A stretch of DNA of 64,000 nucleotides from Pseudomonas sp. HOU2 (GCF_040729435.1 NZ_CP160398.1:186001-250000); one strand, 5' to 3'; shown: positions 28,554-38,212, counted from the stretch's first letter. Notes: generated by a model not told the origin, from the letters alone. Numbers and translations are program-made.

Positions 28554-29444
28554 CAGCGGCTGCACCGCCAGGTGTGGCGTTTCGCCGAAGAACTCGATCA
28601 GCAGTTCAGTGAGCACACGAATTTTGCGCGCAGGATGCGGTCCCGGCGGACGGATGATGTAGGCACCGGCCGGAGGCGGAGGATGGTTTGTCATGATCGG
28701 CACCAGTGCGCCGGATGCCACGTGTTCATGGGTGAGGCAGTCAGGCAGGTAGGCGACACCGAGGCCTGCGGTCGCAGCGGCGACCAGGGCGATGCCGTTG
28801 TCGGCCTTGAAGCGGCCTTGCGGACGAACCGTGATGACTTTGTCGCCATCCATGAACTGCCAGGCTTCGGTGCCTTGCATGAGCGCCTGATGGGCAAGCA
28901 GTTCATCCGGTGTCTCGGGCGCGCCGTGCGCGTTGATGTAAGCGGGGCTCGCGACGAGCTTGCCGTAGACCGGGCCAATCCGTTTGGCGATCAGATTGGA
29001 GTCCTGCATATAGCCCACCCGGATGGCGCAATCGTAGCCCTCGGCAATGAGGTCAACGAAGCGATCGCTGTAACAGGTCTGGATGTGCAGCTGCGGGTGC
29101 CGACGCGCCATTTCTGCCAGCATCGGGGCGAAGTGACTCGGGCCGAACGACAGTGGCACGGCCACGCGTAAGCGGCCGCGGAGGGCGCCGGCGGGCAGGA
29201 TCGTTTCCTTGGCGATGTCGATCTCGGTGCAAACCCTGGCGGCGTAGTCCCGGAACGTCGCACCGGCCTCGGTGAGCGCCGCTCCGCGCGTGGAGCGGGC
29301 CAGCAGTTGCACACCCAATTCGGTTTCAAGCCGAGCCAGGCGGCGGCTGACGATCGATTTCGACACGCCAAGCCGCAGGGCTGCCTGCGAAATGCCCCCG
29401 GCATCAGCCACTTCCACGAAGGTCTGCAGTTCTTCGATATCCAC
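28530..29444 (-). CDS. LysR family transcriptional regulator
   Basis: This 304-residue LysR regulator has an N-terminal winged HTH (ELQTFVEVADAGGISQAALRL, GVSKSIVSRRLARLETELG) and a substrate-binding domain (about 90-300, with LRVAVPLSFG and YDCAIRVGYM). The GTG at 29444 is chosen over the ATG at 29504 because AGAGGAA lies 7 nt upstream and the N-terminus then fits the family. It is divergent from the isochorismatase-fold hydrolase 179 bp away and probably regulates it. Confidence 0.88.
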   Translation of the reverse strand: MDIEELQTFVEVADAGGISQAALRLGVSKSIVSRRLARLETELGVQLLARSTRGAALTEAGATFRDYAARVCTEIDIAKETILPAGALRGRLRVAVPLSFGPSHFAPMLAEMARRHPQLHIQTCYSDRFVDLIAEGYDCAIRVGYMQDSNLIAKRIGPVYGKLVASPAYINAHGAPETPDELLAHQALMQGTEAWQFMDGDKVITVRPQGRFKADNGIALVAAATAGLGVAYLPDCLTHEHVASGALVPIMTNHPPPPAGAYIIRPPGPHPARKIRVLTELLIEFFGETPHLAVQPLSHQADFR

Positions 29445-29623
29445 TCTTGCGTTCCTCTTTTCGCGACACAGCACGTCGCGCAATGCTACTACTGCGTCGA
29501 ACATGGGAACAGCACAATGGATTTTCCGGGCATGGCGTCATTCGCACATGTTTCGGAACCCATCACCCGCACAGGCTTCGGCCTGATTCACAAACGTGCG
29601 TCACCCATGAAAAGGATTTACCA

Positions 29624-30271
29624 ATGGCAAGCGAGACTCTCCGCAACCCCCATACCGATCAGCTACTGACCCCGGAAAACTCGGCGTTGATCATCATCGA
29701 TTATCAACCTGTTCAGGTTTCTTCGATCCGCTCGATGCCGCGTGATGAACTCGTCTTCAACATAACCAGCGTCGCGAAGGCGGCGGTCAACTACAACCTT
29801 CCGATCATCCACTCGACAGTCAATGTCGCGACCGGCCGCAACAAGCCGCCGATCCAGGAGCTGCAACAGGTGCTCGGCCATCTGCCGACCTATGACCGCA
29901 CATCGATCAACAGTTGGGAGGACACGCAATTTAAGCAGGCAGTCAAGGCGCTCGGGCGCAAGAAGCTCATCATGACTGCACTCTGGACCGAAGCGTGCCT
30001 GACATTCCCGGTGCTCGACGCGATCCAGGAAGGTTATGAGGTTTATGTGCCGGTCGATGCGGTCGGCGGTACATCGCTCGCCGCGCACGAGGCGGCGTTG
30101 CGCAGAATGGAACAGGCGGGCGCGAAGCTCATCAGCCGGGTGCAAATGTACTGCGAACTACAGCGCGACTGGGCGCGGGAAGTGACCGTGCCGGGCTTTC
30201 TGGGCGTATTCGAGAACTTCGACGGGTTCAACGCTGAAAAAGCGCTGGAAGAGGCGAACAACAAGGCCTGA
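29624..30271 (+). CDS. Isochorismatase-fold cysteine hydrolase (YcaC-like)
   Basis: This 215-residue hydrolase of the nicotinamidase/isochorismatase superfamily has the expected triad positions: Asp26 in ALIIIDYQPVQ, a lysine in GRKKLIMTALWTE, and Cys125 in TEACLTFPVLDAI. The GYEVYVPVDAVGGTS cis-peptide region is also typical. The C-terminal layout is close to YcaC-like amidohydrolases of unknown substrate. AAAAGGA precedes the ATG. It is divergent from a LysR regulator and is ended by a strong terminator at 30289. Confidence 0.87.
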   Translation: MASETLRNPHTDQLLTPENSALIIIDYQPVQVSSIRSMPRDELVFNITSVAKAAVNYNLPIIHSTVNVATGRNKPPIQELQQVLGHLPTYDRTSINSWEDTQFKQAVKALGRKKLIMTALWTEACLTFPVLDAIQEGYEVYVPVDAVGGTSLAAHEAALRRMEQAGAKLISRVQMYCELQRDWAREVTVPGFLGVFENFDGFNAEKALEEANNKA

Positions 30272-30288
30272 TTAGCGGGCAGTGGATG

Positions 30289-30330
30289 AAGGTGTCGCTC
30301 GCGAAAGCGAGCGACACCTTTATTTTTTTC
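30289..30330 (+). terminator. Intrinsic terminator after the hydrolase gene
   Basis: A perfect 14-bp stem (30289-30302 with 30307-30320) is closed by a GAAA tetraloop and followed by TATTTTTTTC. It begins 17 bp after the hydrolase stop codon. This is a textbook Rho-independent terminator in the plus direction. Confidence 0.93.
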
Positions 30331-30460
30331 CTGTTGCAAACGACTGCTTTTGTGCAGGCCCTGCCGCCGATTCAGTACCTTGGATGCATCATGACCCTGT
30401 CAGATACCAACATGTGGATACTGGACAGTCGTGTCGCTAACTCATGTGTAAGGAAGAGGC

Positions 30461-31870
30461 TCACCAAAACCAATACGGCAGAAACTTTGGCGTGGGTTCG
30501 ATCATGAGTTCCAGGTGGTAGGTGATCGGGTTGAAGAAAAACATGTCCAGTATCAAGAAGGCTCCTACCCCATAGGAAAGTGTCATGAACTCACGATAGG
30601 GATGTTCGACGAAGTACTCCTGTTTAACACGGTAGAAGCTCAACAACGCAGACAGCCCCAGGCCTGCGCCGAGGTAGTTGGGTTGTAACGGGACATCGGC
30701 GAAGTTGTTGTAGACCAGCACCGCCACCAGCATCCCCAACCCCAGCAGGGGCAACTTCAGGCAGAAATTCATCAGGCCGTTTTTGGCGCGGACGAAGCTG
30801 GCTTCCTTGATGACGAAGAGGTAAGCGGCCAGCAGCGAAATCGCCGGGGTGATTGCCAGGATGTAGCGCGCTTTCTTCGAACTTGGAATTGTGAACAGCA
30901 CCAGCAGCACCAACAGCCACCCGCTCAGATAGAGCAGCAGGTCGATGTCTTTATCGCGGGTCGAGCGGAAGAACTGTTGGTACTTCTTGAGAATTACATT
31001 AATGGCGTAAAACACCGTGATGCCGTAGGTAAACAGGCCTGCGGAAAAGTAGAAGTAATAGCGTGGCGCGTGGTCGGAACCGAAACGTCCGATGCCTTGC
31101 ATGTTCAGCACGTCGTCGAGGAACGCTTGCCCCCCTTGCAAGTAGGCCGCCCATGCCAGCAGCGCAACCCCCAAAGCCAGAATCACGCCCGAGAGCAATG
31201 AAAACAGTAGCAACATGCGCCACTGCCGGCTCAGCAAGTAATAAGCGCCAATGACACTCGCCGGTCCGATCAAGCCAATAGGCCCACGAAACGCGAATCC
31301 CAGCGCCAGGCCGAGGTACAGAAACACCAGGCGCCGCGGGTCCTTTTTCATTTCCGCCGAATAGGCAAAGTAGAAGCACATCACCGTTAACAGCGCCGGA
31401 TAGATATCCAGGGCCAGCGAGTTGACGCCGTCAAGAAAGGCCCAGGTCAGCAGGCTGAAAAGCACGCCATACGCACCCCATTTCTTGCTGTGCAGCGCCC
31501 CCAGCCGATAAATGAATACCAGCATCAGCGACGCGGCCACGCAGGACGGAATACCCATGGAAAGAATGGACACCCGGCCGAACGGCAAGGAAACCAGATA
31601 GACCAACAGGGTATTGAGGACCGTGTAGTCGGGATAAGGCTTGAGGTCGTCGGCAATCGGGAACAGCGTGACGCCGTGCTGCAACATGTACTCGGCAAAG
31701 TCGACAAAGCGTGTTGTGTAGTTGAGGACGGCGGGTTTGTACTGCAACGCCATGAACACGGCCAGTGTCATGAAAAAAATGCTCAGGCATGGGTTTCTCG
31801 CAATCAATCCCGTCAACATTCCAGCCCGCGAAGTGCGTTCTACAACAAGCGGGGCATCATATCGATCCAT
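30461..31870 (-). CDS. GT-C fold membrane glycosyltransferase-like protein (GT39/ArnT-related)
   Basis: This 469-residue polytopic membrane protein has about twelve hydrophobic segments. It starts with a cytoplasmic tail, a helix near residues 28-46 and a first loop with YTTRFVDFAEYMLQHG, the position of the catalytic acidic residue in polyprenyl-phosphate-sugar transferases. FPIADDLKPYPDYTVLNTLL and IPSSKKARYILAITP (the SxRxxRYxLP-like motif of the GT39/ArnT group) support the call. ATG 31870 has AAAGGG upstream. No lipid A or glycan genes are near, so the acceptor is unknown. Confidence 0.75.
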   Translation of the reverse strand: MDRYDAPLVVERTSRAGMLTGLIARNPCLSIFFMTLAVFMALQYKPAVLNYTTRFVDFAEYMLQHGVTLFPIADDLKPYPDYTVLNTLLVYLVSLPFGRVSILSMGIPSCVAASLMLVFIYRLGALHSKKWGAYGVLFSLLTWAFLDGVNSLALDIYPALLTVMCFYFAYSAEMKKDPRRLVFLYLGLALGFAFRGPIGLIGPASVIGAYYLLSRQWRMLLLFSLLSGVILALGVALLAWAAYLQGGQAFLDDVLNMQGIGRFGSDHAPRYYFYFSAGLFTYGITVFYAINVILKKYQQFFRSTRDKDIDLLLYLSGWLLVLLVLFTIPSSKKARYILAITPAISLLAAYLFVIKEASFVRAKNGLMNFCLKLPLLGLGMLVAVLVYNNFADVPLQPNYLGAGLGLSALLSFYRVKQEYFVEHPYREFMTLSYGVGAFLILDMFFFNPITYHLELMIEPTPKFLPYWFW

Positions 31871-32120
31871 CGTTAACCCTTTAGTGAAGTTGTTCTTTTG
31901 ACCGTAATCCTGACAGTCCGGTGACGCCTGCATTGAACTTGTGTGTGGCGCGAAATAGACGTTGAGCCTGGCCCGCGGCGAGGACTATTCAAGCATGACG
32001 GCCCTAAACACACCCTGAACAAAACCCATTGAAGTCAACACGAACACCGTATTAACGAAGCGTGTCGAGCCGGGCTGTGTGCATTTCGATGATTGATTAT
32101 TGCCGGCGATGCAAGGCCGG

Positions 32121-34742
32121 CTAAATGACGCGTCCTTTCTTGGGCGACGGATGATCGGCCGGTTCGGCCCTGGCGCTTTTCAACAACTGTGCAAACGCGC
32201 TCTTGTCGATCGGCCTACTCATGAAATAGCCCTGCACCTCGTTGCATTGATCCTTGCCGAGAATCTCCAGTTGCTCCTCGGTTTCCACGCCTTCGGCGGT
32301 CACGGTCAGGCCCATGGCCTTGCCCAGGCCGATGATCGCCTGGACCACCGCGCGGTCATTGGCGCCGTGGCTGATCGAGGCGATGAAACGCTTGTCGATC
32401 TTGATCCCGTCGAACGGGTAGGCGCGCAGGTAACCGAGGGACGAGTAGCCGGTGCCGAAGTCATCCATGTTCAGGCGCACGCCCAGTTGCTTGAGCGCAT
32501 TCATCGTGGCCAGCGCGCCGTCGGTGTCGACCAGCATCACGTTTTCGGTGATTTCCAATTCCAGGCGACTGGCCGGGAAACGCGTCTGCACCAGTACTTC
32601 GCGCACGTCCTCGACGACATCGCTGAGGGCAAACTGCGCCGGCGACAGATTGACTGACAACAGGATGTCCGCCGGCCAGGTGAGGGCGGTTTCACAGGCT
32701 TCGCGCAGTACCCAGCGTCCCAGCGGCACGATCAGGTCGGTCTGCTCCGCCAGGCCGATGAACACGTCCGGCCCGAGCAGGCCCTTGGTCGGATGCTGCC
32801 AGCGCACCAGGGCTTCGACCGAGACGATGTGCTTGCCGTCGACCGTGTAGCGCGGCTGGTAGTGCAGGACGAATTCGTCGTTCTTCAGCGCGCCGCGCAA
32901 ATCGCTTTCCATCTGCCGGCGTGTCTGGATCTGGTCGCTCATGTGCGCTTCGAAATAACACCAGGTGTTCTTGCCTTCGGACTTGGCCTGATACAGCGCG
33001 ATGTCGGCGCAACGGATCAACTCGCTGGGCACGAAGCCCTGACGCCGGCTCAGGGCGATGCCGATGCTGGCGCCGACGTGCAACGGATGGTGCTCGAAGA
33101 CCATCGGCTGATGCAGGCTCTCGACCAGCCGGGTGCAAAAGCGGTCGACCTCCTGCCGAGTGTCCATGCCATTGAGCACCACGACGAATTCGTCACCGCC
33201 CAGGCGCGCGACGATGTCGAGCTCACGGGTGCATTCGCGCAGGCGACTGGCGACTTCCTGCAACACGGCATCGCCGGCCGGGTGGCCGAGGGAGTCGTTG
33301 ATCGGCTTGAAGTTGTCCAGATCGATCACCAGCAGCGACAGCGCTGGCGCATGCTCCTTGAGTTGCAGTGCATCATCCAGATAACGCGCCAACTGGTTGC
33401 GATTGGGCAGGCCGGTGAGGGCGTCGTGCATGGACAGGTGCTGAATCTGCGCATGGGCGGCGACTTCGTCGGTGATGTCGCTGGCGGTGCCGCGATAGCC
33501 GCTCACGGTGTGCTTGTCGAGGATCGGGCGTGCCGACAACCGGCAATGACGCTGCTGCCCGGCGTGATCGCGATAGGTGCAACGCAGGTCGCTGGCATTG
33601 CTGTCTTCGGTAAGTTTCTTCAGCCACAGCTCCAGCGGCGTGGTATCGCATGACACCAATTGCCCGATGCTCTGGCCGATCCACTGGGTTTGCGGGTAAC
33701 CGGTCACTTCACTGAAGCGCGCCGAGAGATAGGTCAGGCGCAGTTGATTGTCGACCTCCCAGATCCAGTCCGACGCCGCTTCGGCGACCGCGCGAAAACG
33801 TTCTTCACTGGCTTCCAGCGCATGATTGGCGGCTTCCAGCGCCTGATTCGAGGCCTGCAGCGTGCTGAAGCTGTGGTCGACGTAGGTCGAAGATCGCAAG
33901 GCGTGACGCAAGAAATACCCGGTCAACAGCATCAGCACCGCCATTACCCCGCCGAGCGTTGGCAACAGCGACCACAGCAGTTGCCGGCCGGGGCGTTCGA
34001 GGTCCGCGCTGAGGCTGTAACCGGTGCTGTCCAGCGGCACCCGAGGCTGTTCCTCGGCGAGCGTGTCATCCGGGGCAAGTCTCAGGTTCTGCAGGCCGTA
34101 GGCAGTGCCGATCGCCTGCAGTTTGCTCGGCGTCAGCTTGTCGACGAACACCAGCACCGAGGTCTGTTTCGGATCGCCCAGCGGCCGCTCGTCGTTGGGC
34201 AGGATCGCCGCGGCCGTGACCAGTGCCGGCGCGCCGTCGAACAGCGAGTAAGCACTGATCGGCACCGTCAGATCGGTCTGGTTTTGCACCTGATCGATCA
34301 GTGACGCGGCAGAGACCTTGAGCAGGGCGTTGATGTCCACGTCGTCGAGTTGACCCTGCACGACGGCGTACTTCGTGCGGCCCCGATCCAGCACAAACAC
34401 ACCGTCATAGCCGTCGCTGGTGAACAGGGTCTTGCCGATGTTCTGCTGGGTGTAAGCCCAGTCGGTATCGATTTGGGTATGCAAGTGTTCGTAAGCCGTG
34501 GTCCAGTCGGCGTAGCTGGTGATGTAGCTTTTGGAGGCGGCGATGCGATTTTCCAGCGCACGGGCCGTATAGAAGCGGGTTTGCTCGACATCCTCGCGAT
34601 CCAGGCGAGCGGCAATGCCGAGCAGGGTGCCAATGGCGGCCATCACCCCGACGATAAACAGCGCACCGACCGCAAACGCCAGCCGGCGGGTGATTGTGCT
34701 TTGCTGAGGCGGAACAGGCGCAGCGGGAGCGAAGACATCCAT
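32121..34742 (-). CDS. Membrane c-di-GMP enzyme with CHASE4-like, PAS, GGDEF and EAL domains
   Basis: This 873-residue signalling protein has an N-terminal helix (about 22-43), a periplasmic CHASE4-like domain (about 45-245), and a second helix (about 250-272). A PAS domain follows (about 305-420, FRAVAEAASDWIWEVDN), then GGDEF (about 430-590) and EAL (about 610-855). The cyclase site RLGGDEF is intact with an RxxD inhibitory site (RELD) five residues before it. The EAL site is also complete (SVEALVRW, DDFGTGYSSLGYL, KIDKRFI). It could therefore both make and degrade c-di-GMP. AAGGA lies upstream of the ATG; monocistronic. Confidence 0.93.
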   Translation of the reverse strand: MDVFAPAAPVPPQQSTITRRLAFAVGALFIVGVMAAIGTLLGIAARLDREDVEQTRFYTARALENRIAASKSYITSYADWTTAYEHLHTQIDTDWAYTQQNIGKTLFTSDGYDGVFVLDRGRTKYAVVQGQLDDVDINALLKVSAASLIDQVQNQTDLTVPISAYSLFDGAPALVTAAAILPNDERPLGDPKQTSVLVFVDKLTPSKLQAIGTAYGLQNLRLAPDDTLAEEQPRVPLDSTGYSLSADLERPGRQLLWSLLPTLGGVMAVLMLLTGYFLRHALRSSTYVDHSFSTLQASNQALEAANHALEASEERFRAVAEAASDWIWEVDNQLRLTYLSARFSEVTGYPQTQWIGQSIGQLVSCDTTPLELWLKKLTEDSNASDLRCTYRDHAGQQRHCRLSARPILDKHTVSGYRGTASDITDEVAAHAQIQHLSMHDALTGLPNRNQLARYLDDALQLKEHAPALSLLVIDLDNFKPINDSLGHPAGDAVLQEVASRLRECTRELDIVARLGGDEFVVVLNGMDTRQEVDRFCTRLVESLHQPMVFEHHPLHVGASIGIALSRRQGFVPSELIRCADIALYQAKSEGKNTWCYFEAHMSDQIQTRRQMESDLRGALKNDEFVLHYQPRYTVDGKHIVSVEALVRWQHPTKGLLGPDVFIGLAEQTDLIVPLGRWVLREACETALTWPADILLSVNLSPAQFALSDVVEDVREVLVQTRFPASRLELEITENVMLVDTDGALATMNALKQLGVRLNMDDFGTGYSSLGYLRAYPFDGIKIDKRFIASISHGANDRAVVQAIIGLGKAMGLTVTAEGVETEEQLEILGKDQCNEVQGYFMSRPIDKSAFAQLLKSARAEPADHPSPKKGRVI

Positions 34743-34910
34743 ATGTTCGTCCTTGATTCTCTGTCTGAATCATCTGGAACAGCGGCCCGCGTGCAATGTT
34801 CAATGTGTTTGCCGGGCTTGCACCGAGGCGGATTTCTCAAGCGTAGTGAATGCGCGGGGATTTTGCCTTGAGACTGCGGCGGGCGTGCGATGGCCGGGAG
34901 CGTTTGGTGC

Positions 34911-35855
34911 TCAGTGCGAAGACACGTACAAGGAGGGCGTGTCGGACTGGGGCAGGGCATACGTGGCCTTTATCCACGCGACCTCAGCCAGCGGCGTGCG
35001 GCCGAAGAAGCGCTTGAATTCGCGGCTGAACTGCGAGGCGCTTTCATAACCGACGTTGAACGCTGCCGTCGCGGCCGGCATGGCGCCACGCAGCATCAGC
35101 AAGCGCGCCTGATGCAGGCGCGTGGCCTTGAGGTATTGCATCGGCGATGAGTCGGTGACGTTGCGAAAATGCACATGAAAGCTCGGTACGCTCATCCCCG
35201 CTTCCTCGGCGAGGGACTCGACATCCAGGCGTTGCTCATAGCTGCTGTGAATCCGCCGGATCGCCCGGCTGACCTTGCCGAAATGCCCTTGCTGCTGGAG
35301 CGCCGCACGCATCGAACCGCCCTGGGCACCGGTCAGGATCCGGTAGTAGATCTCCCGAACCAGCGCCGGCCCGAGGATCTGCGCGTCGCCCGGATCGCTC
35401 ATCGCTTCGAGAAAACGCAGGGTCGAGGCGCGCAATGGATCATCCATCGGCGAGGCGTACATGCCCTTTGGCGGAGCGTCGCTGGGGCCGAACACCTCGT
35501 CGACCTGCAGCATCAACTCGCTGGCCAATTGCAGGTCGAGGCGCATGTACACCGCCAGCATCGGCTCAGCCGCACTGGCCTCGGTTTCCATGGTGAACGG
35601 CACCGGCACCGAGACCACCAGATAATGCTGGGCGTCATAGACGTAGACGTCATCGCCCAGAAAGCCGCGCTTGCGCCCCTGACAGAGAATCACGATGCCC
35701 GGGTCATACAACACCGGAGTGTTGCTCAGCGGCCGATTCGAACGCAGAAACCGCACGTCCTCCAGCGCACTGAGGTTGTAACCCTCCAGCGGCGCGAGCT
35801 GTTCAAGCAACTGCACCATGCGCGCGGTGTACGGATCGGATGGACTCATGGGCAT
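34911..35855 (-). CDS. AraC family regulator with AraC-type N-terminal domain
   Basis: This 314-residue regulator has an N-terminal cupin-like AraC_N domain (about 15-165, including PVLYDPGIVILCQGRKRGFLG) and a C-terminal AraC HTH pair (about 200-300, including RLDVESLAEEAGMSVPSFHVHF, ATRLHQARLLMLRG, AAFNVGYESASQFSREFKRFFG). ATG 35855 or 35849 are both possible; 35855 has GAAGAG just upstream. It lies 19 bp after the SDR gene in the same direction. That is a common pairing in which the regulator controls the dehydrogenase. Confidence 0.9.
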   Translation of the reverse strand: MPMSPSDPYTARMVQLLEQLAPLEGYNLSALEDVRFLRSNRPLSNTPVLYDPGIVILCQGRKRGFLGDDVYVYDAQHYLVVSVPVPFTMETEASAAEPMLAVYMRLDLQLASELMLQVDEVFGPSDAPPKGMYASPMDDPLRASTLRFLEAMSDPGDAQILGPALVREIYYRILTGAQGGSMRAALQQQGHFGKVSRAIRRIHSSYEQRLDVESLAEEAGMSVPSFHVHFRNVTDSSPMQYLKATRLHQARLLMLRGAMPAATAAFNVGYESASQFSREFKRFFGRTPLAEVAWIKATYALPQSDTPSLYVSSH

Positions 35856-35874
35856 TGATCTCTTCGCCGGGTAC

Positions 35875-36708
35875 TCAGCCATCGGTGGAGCGGGTCAGGG
35901 TTTCCCATTGCTCGATGTCGCTGAGGCTGCGTTGCAGTTTATCGCGCACCAGATTCAGCGCATCGCTGCCCAATAGCAAGTGTGCGGGTGGTGCGGCGCT
36001 GGCGATCAGTTGCAGCATGGCCTGCGCAGCCTTGCGCGGATCGCCCAACTGCTTGCCGCTTTTTTCCTCGCGGGCCTTGCGCACGGGGTCGAAACTGGCG
36101 TCATAGTCGGCAATGCTGCGCGCCGTGCGCTGCATCGAACGCCCGGCCCAATCGGTACGAAACGAGCCAGGTGCCACCGCCGTGACAAAGATGTTGAACG
36201 GCTGCAATTCCTTGCTCAGCGTATCGGAGAGCCCTTCGAGGGCAAACTTGCTCGAACAGTAATAGGCAATGCCGGGCATGGTGATGGTGCCGCCCATCGA
36301 GGTGATATTCAGAATGTGCCCGGCGCGCCGTTGACGGAAATACGGCACGAACGCCTTGATCATCGCTGCCGCGCCGAACAAGTTGACGTCGAACTGTCGC
36401 CGCATCTCTGCTAGTGGTGACTCCTCGAAAATGCCCTCATGACCGTAACCGGCGTTGTTCACCAGTACATCGACCGGACCCAGTGTGGCTTCGACGTCGG
36501 CGATCACCCCGTTGATGCGTTCGAAATCGGTGACGTCGAGCAACACCCCGTGTGCCCGATCCGCTGACAAGGCCTCGAACGACTTCAGGTCGGCGTCATT
36601 GCGCACGGTACCGATCACCCGGTGACCGGCGTTGAGCGCTTCCTGTGCGAGCGCGCTGCCGAAGCCGCTGCTGACACCGGTGATAAACAGGGTTTTGCTG
36701 CTGTGCAT
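35875..36708 (-). CDS. Short-chain dehydrogenase/reductase (SDR)
   Basis: This 277-residue classical SDR has the NAD(P)-binding TGVSSGFGSALA, DVLVNNAGYG (NNAG), catalytic Ser in ILNITSMGG and YYCSSK (Tyr-x-x-x-Lys). Arg in TVRN after the second strand suggests NADP(H) preference. The C-terminal GSFRTDWAGRSM is typical of the subgroup annotated as oxidoreductases acting on small aldehydes or ketones. It is followed in the same transcript by the AraC regulator. Confidence 0.9.
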   Translation of the reverse strand: MHSSKTLFITGVSSGFGSALAQEALNAGHRVIGTVRNDADLKSFEALSADRAHGVLLDVTDFERINGVIADVEATLGPVDVLVNNAGYGHEGIFEESPLAEMRRQFDVNLFGAAAMIKAFVPYFRQRRAGHILNITSMGGTITMPGIAYYCSSKFALEGLSDTLSKELQPFNIFVTAVAPGSFRTDWAGRSMQRTARSIADYDASFDPVRKAREEKSGKQLGDPRKAAQAMLQLIASAAPPAHLLLGSDALNLVRDKLQRSLSDIEQWETLTRSTDG

Positions 36709-36855
36709 GGCTATCTCCGACGGATAAGTGAGAGGCCATGGTAGGCAGCCTGGGGCGAGAGGGGTATGCCGGTTTATCTGCGAGGATTGCCTGTTCCTAT
36801 TGGCAGGCCTGTGAAGCGCTCTGAAACGTGAGGCTGATGCGGCATGCCTCCCGGA

Positions 36856-37599
36856 TCAGGAGCCATTCCGGAGCAATTGCCCCAGCGCCTCCAGCTCAGC
36901 CTTTTCCACATCCGACACCAGCACGAAACGCATGTGAGCGGATTGCCACGACACCACGTTGAACCCGCGCAGGCTCTGGCTCTGCACGGCTTTATCAGCC
37001 TCGCTCGTGGGCAGGATGAACACGTTGATGATGTGTTTGGCATGCCCGTAACTCAGGGCCGCGGTGGTCTGGTGCTGCAGGTAATCCAGGCGCCCGCCGA
37101 GCAGGGGAAAGCCTTGCGCCGAGTAGTCGAACACCGGGGGGGAGAAGTCGAGTTTGCCGGTGAACCAGGGCTTGACGGTGTGGCGGTCGGAGGACACCAC
37201 GTCGTTCAGGTGTTCGCCCATCAACGAGCGCACGTGGCTGGACACGGCCTCGTCGATCAAGGGTTGCTCGCTGCCCGGAGTGGCGACATACAGCACCATC
37301 GCCAGAGCCAGCGCTGCGGCGGAAAACCCCGGAGCCAGCCATTTTTGCCAGCGCTGGATCAACCCCGGCGCAGGTGTGTCGGCGGCGAACACGCTGGCCG
37401 CCAGTGAGGCGGGGGCGCGGTAGTAGGGGGCATGGCGCTGCACGCTGACCTTGAGCAGCCTGGCTTGCTCGTGCAGCCGAGCGCACTCGGCGCAGGCGCT
37501 CAGGTGCGCGGCCACCTGCGCCGTCGTCGCCGGATCCAGTTCCTGATCCAGATAGCCGTGCAGTCGGGTCTGGCAAACCTTGCAGTCGAGTTCATTCAT
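36856..37599 (-). CDS. Anti-sigma factor with N-terminal zinc-finger motif
   Basis: This 247-residue protein begins with a ZAS-type zinc-binding motif (H32xxxC36xxC39 in AAHLSACAECARLHE, plus Cys7 and Cys9). It has one transmembrane helix (about 93-110, FSAAALALAMVLYVA) and a periplasmic domain. This is the layout of class I anti-sigma factors that hold an ECF sigma at the membrane. Its start overlaps the sigma gene by 8 bp. With the divergent cupredoxin and metallophosphoesterase genes, a signal involving copper or oxidative stress is conceivable. Confidence 0.88.
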   Translation of the reverse strand: MNELDCKVCQTRLHGYLDQELDPATTAQVAAHLSACAECARLHEQARLLKVSVQRHAPYYRAPASLAASVFAADTPAPGLIQRWQKWLAPGFSAAALALAMVLYVATPGSEQPLIDEAVSSHVRSLMGEHLNDVVSSDRHTVKPWFTGKLDFSPPVFDYSAQGFPLLGGRLDYLQHQTTAALSYGHAKHIINVFILPTSEADKAVQSQSLRGFNVVSWQSAHMRFVLVSDVEKAELEALGQLLRNGS

Positions 37600-38104
37600 G
37601 ATCGTGCAACTTCAGCAGTTCGAGCTTGAGCAGGGCCCGCGCCCGGGCCAGCCTGGACATCACGGTGCCGATGGGAATATCGACCACCAGGGCGATGTCC
37701 TTGTAGGGCAGGTCTTCGAGTTCCTTGAGCACGATCACCTCGCGAAACACCGGCGGCAGGGCGCACAGCGCTTGCTGCAGCAACGCGGCGTTTTCCGTAT
37801 GAATGGCCAGCAGTTCCGGGGTCTGGCCATGGCTCAGGGGGCCGTCGTCAGTCACCATGTCGTCATCGATGGCGACCCAATGGCGTCCGGCCGAGGCCTT
37901 GAGCCAGGTGTAGCTTTCGTTGCGCACGATAGTCAGAAACCACGCTTTGGCGTTGCCATCGGCGAAACGCTGCAAAAACCGGAAGGCGCGCAGGGCGCTT
38001 TCCTGCACCACATCGCGCGCAGCGCTGTCGTTGCCGGTGAGCCAGCGCGCAAGGTTGTAGGCCGCGTCCAGATGGGGCGCAATCAGTTCCTCAAATCGCT
38101 TCAT
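37592..38104 (-). CDS. ECF-type RNA polymerase sigma factor
   Basis: This 170-residue ECF sigma factor has region 2 (LARWLTGNDSAARDVVQESALRAF, about 18-44) and region 4 (LPPVFREVIVLKELEDLPY, IPIGTVMSRLARARALL, about 118-162). It is cotranscribed and overlaps the anti-sigma gene. A promoter-like element (38130-38157, minus strand) closely resembles one in front of the divergent metallophosphoesterase gene, which fits autoregulation plus control of that operon. Confidence 0.92.
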   Translation of the reverse strand: MKRFEELIAPHLDAAYNLARWLTGNDSAARDVVQESALRAFRFLQRFADGNAKAWFLTIVRNESYTWLKASAGRHWVAIDDDMVTDDGPLSHGQTPELLAIHTENAALLQQALCALPPVFREVIVLKELEDLPYKDIALVVDIPIGTVMSRLARARALLKLELLKLHDHE

Positions 38105-38129
38105 GGTCGGTTCCGCACCGTCACACCCC

Positions 38130-38159
38130 TATAACCGTGCTGCGGCAGGTTTTATTCGC
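38130..38159 (-). promoter_or_regulatory. Candidate ECF-dependent promoter of the sigma/anti-sigma operon
   Basis: On the minus strand GAATAAA (38157-38151) is followed after 14 nt by GGTTATA (38136-38130), 26 bp upstream of the sigma start. The same GAATAAA-N14-GGTT arrangement occurs on the plus strand at 38185-38209. GGAA-like -35 boxes are usual for ECF promoters. The assignment is inferred from the shared motif. Confidence 0.55.
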
Positions 38160-38183
38160 GCAAAAACATTTATTTTTTGCCGT

Positions 38184-38212
38184 GGAATAAAGCCTCGCGC
38201 CGCCAGGTTTAC
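38184..38212 (+). promoter_or_regulatory. Candidate ECF-dependent promoter of the metallophosphoesterase/cupredoxin operon
   Basis: GGAATAAA (38184-38191) is followed after 14 nt by GGTTTAC (38206-38212), 45 bp before the ATG. It mirrors the element in front of the sigma gene with identical spacing, including a partly conserved CCT after the first box. Confidence 0.6.

Noticed and set aside
30286..30507. 73-codon plus-strand frame over the hydrolase terminator
   Set aside because: It reads through a strong terminator hairpin and into the antisense end of the membrane glycosyltransferase gene.
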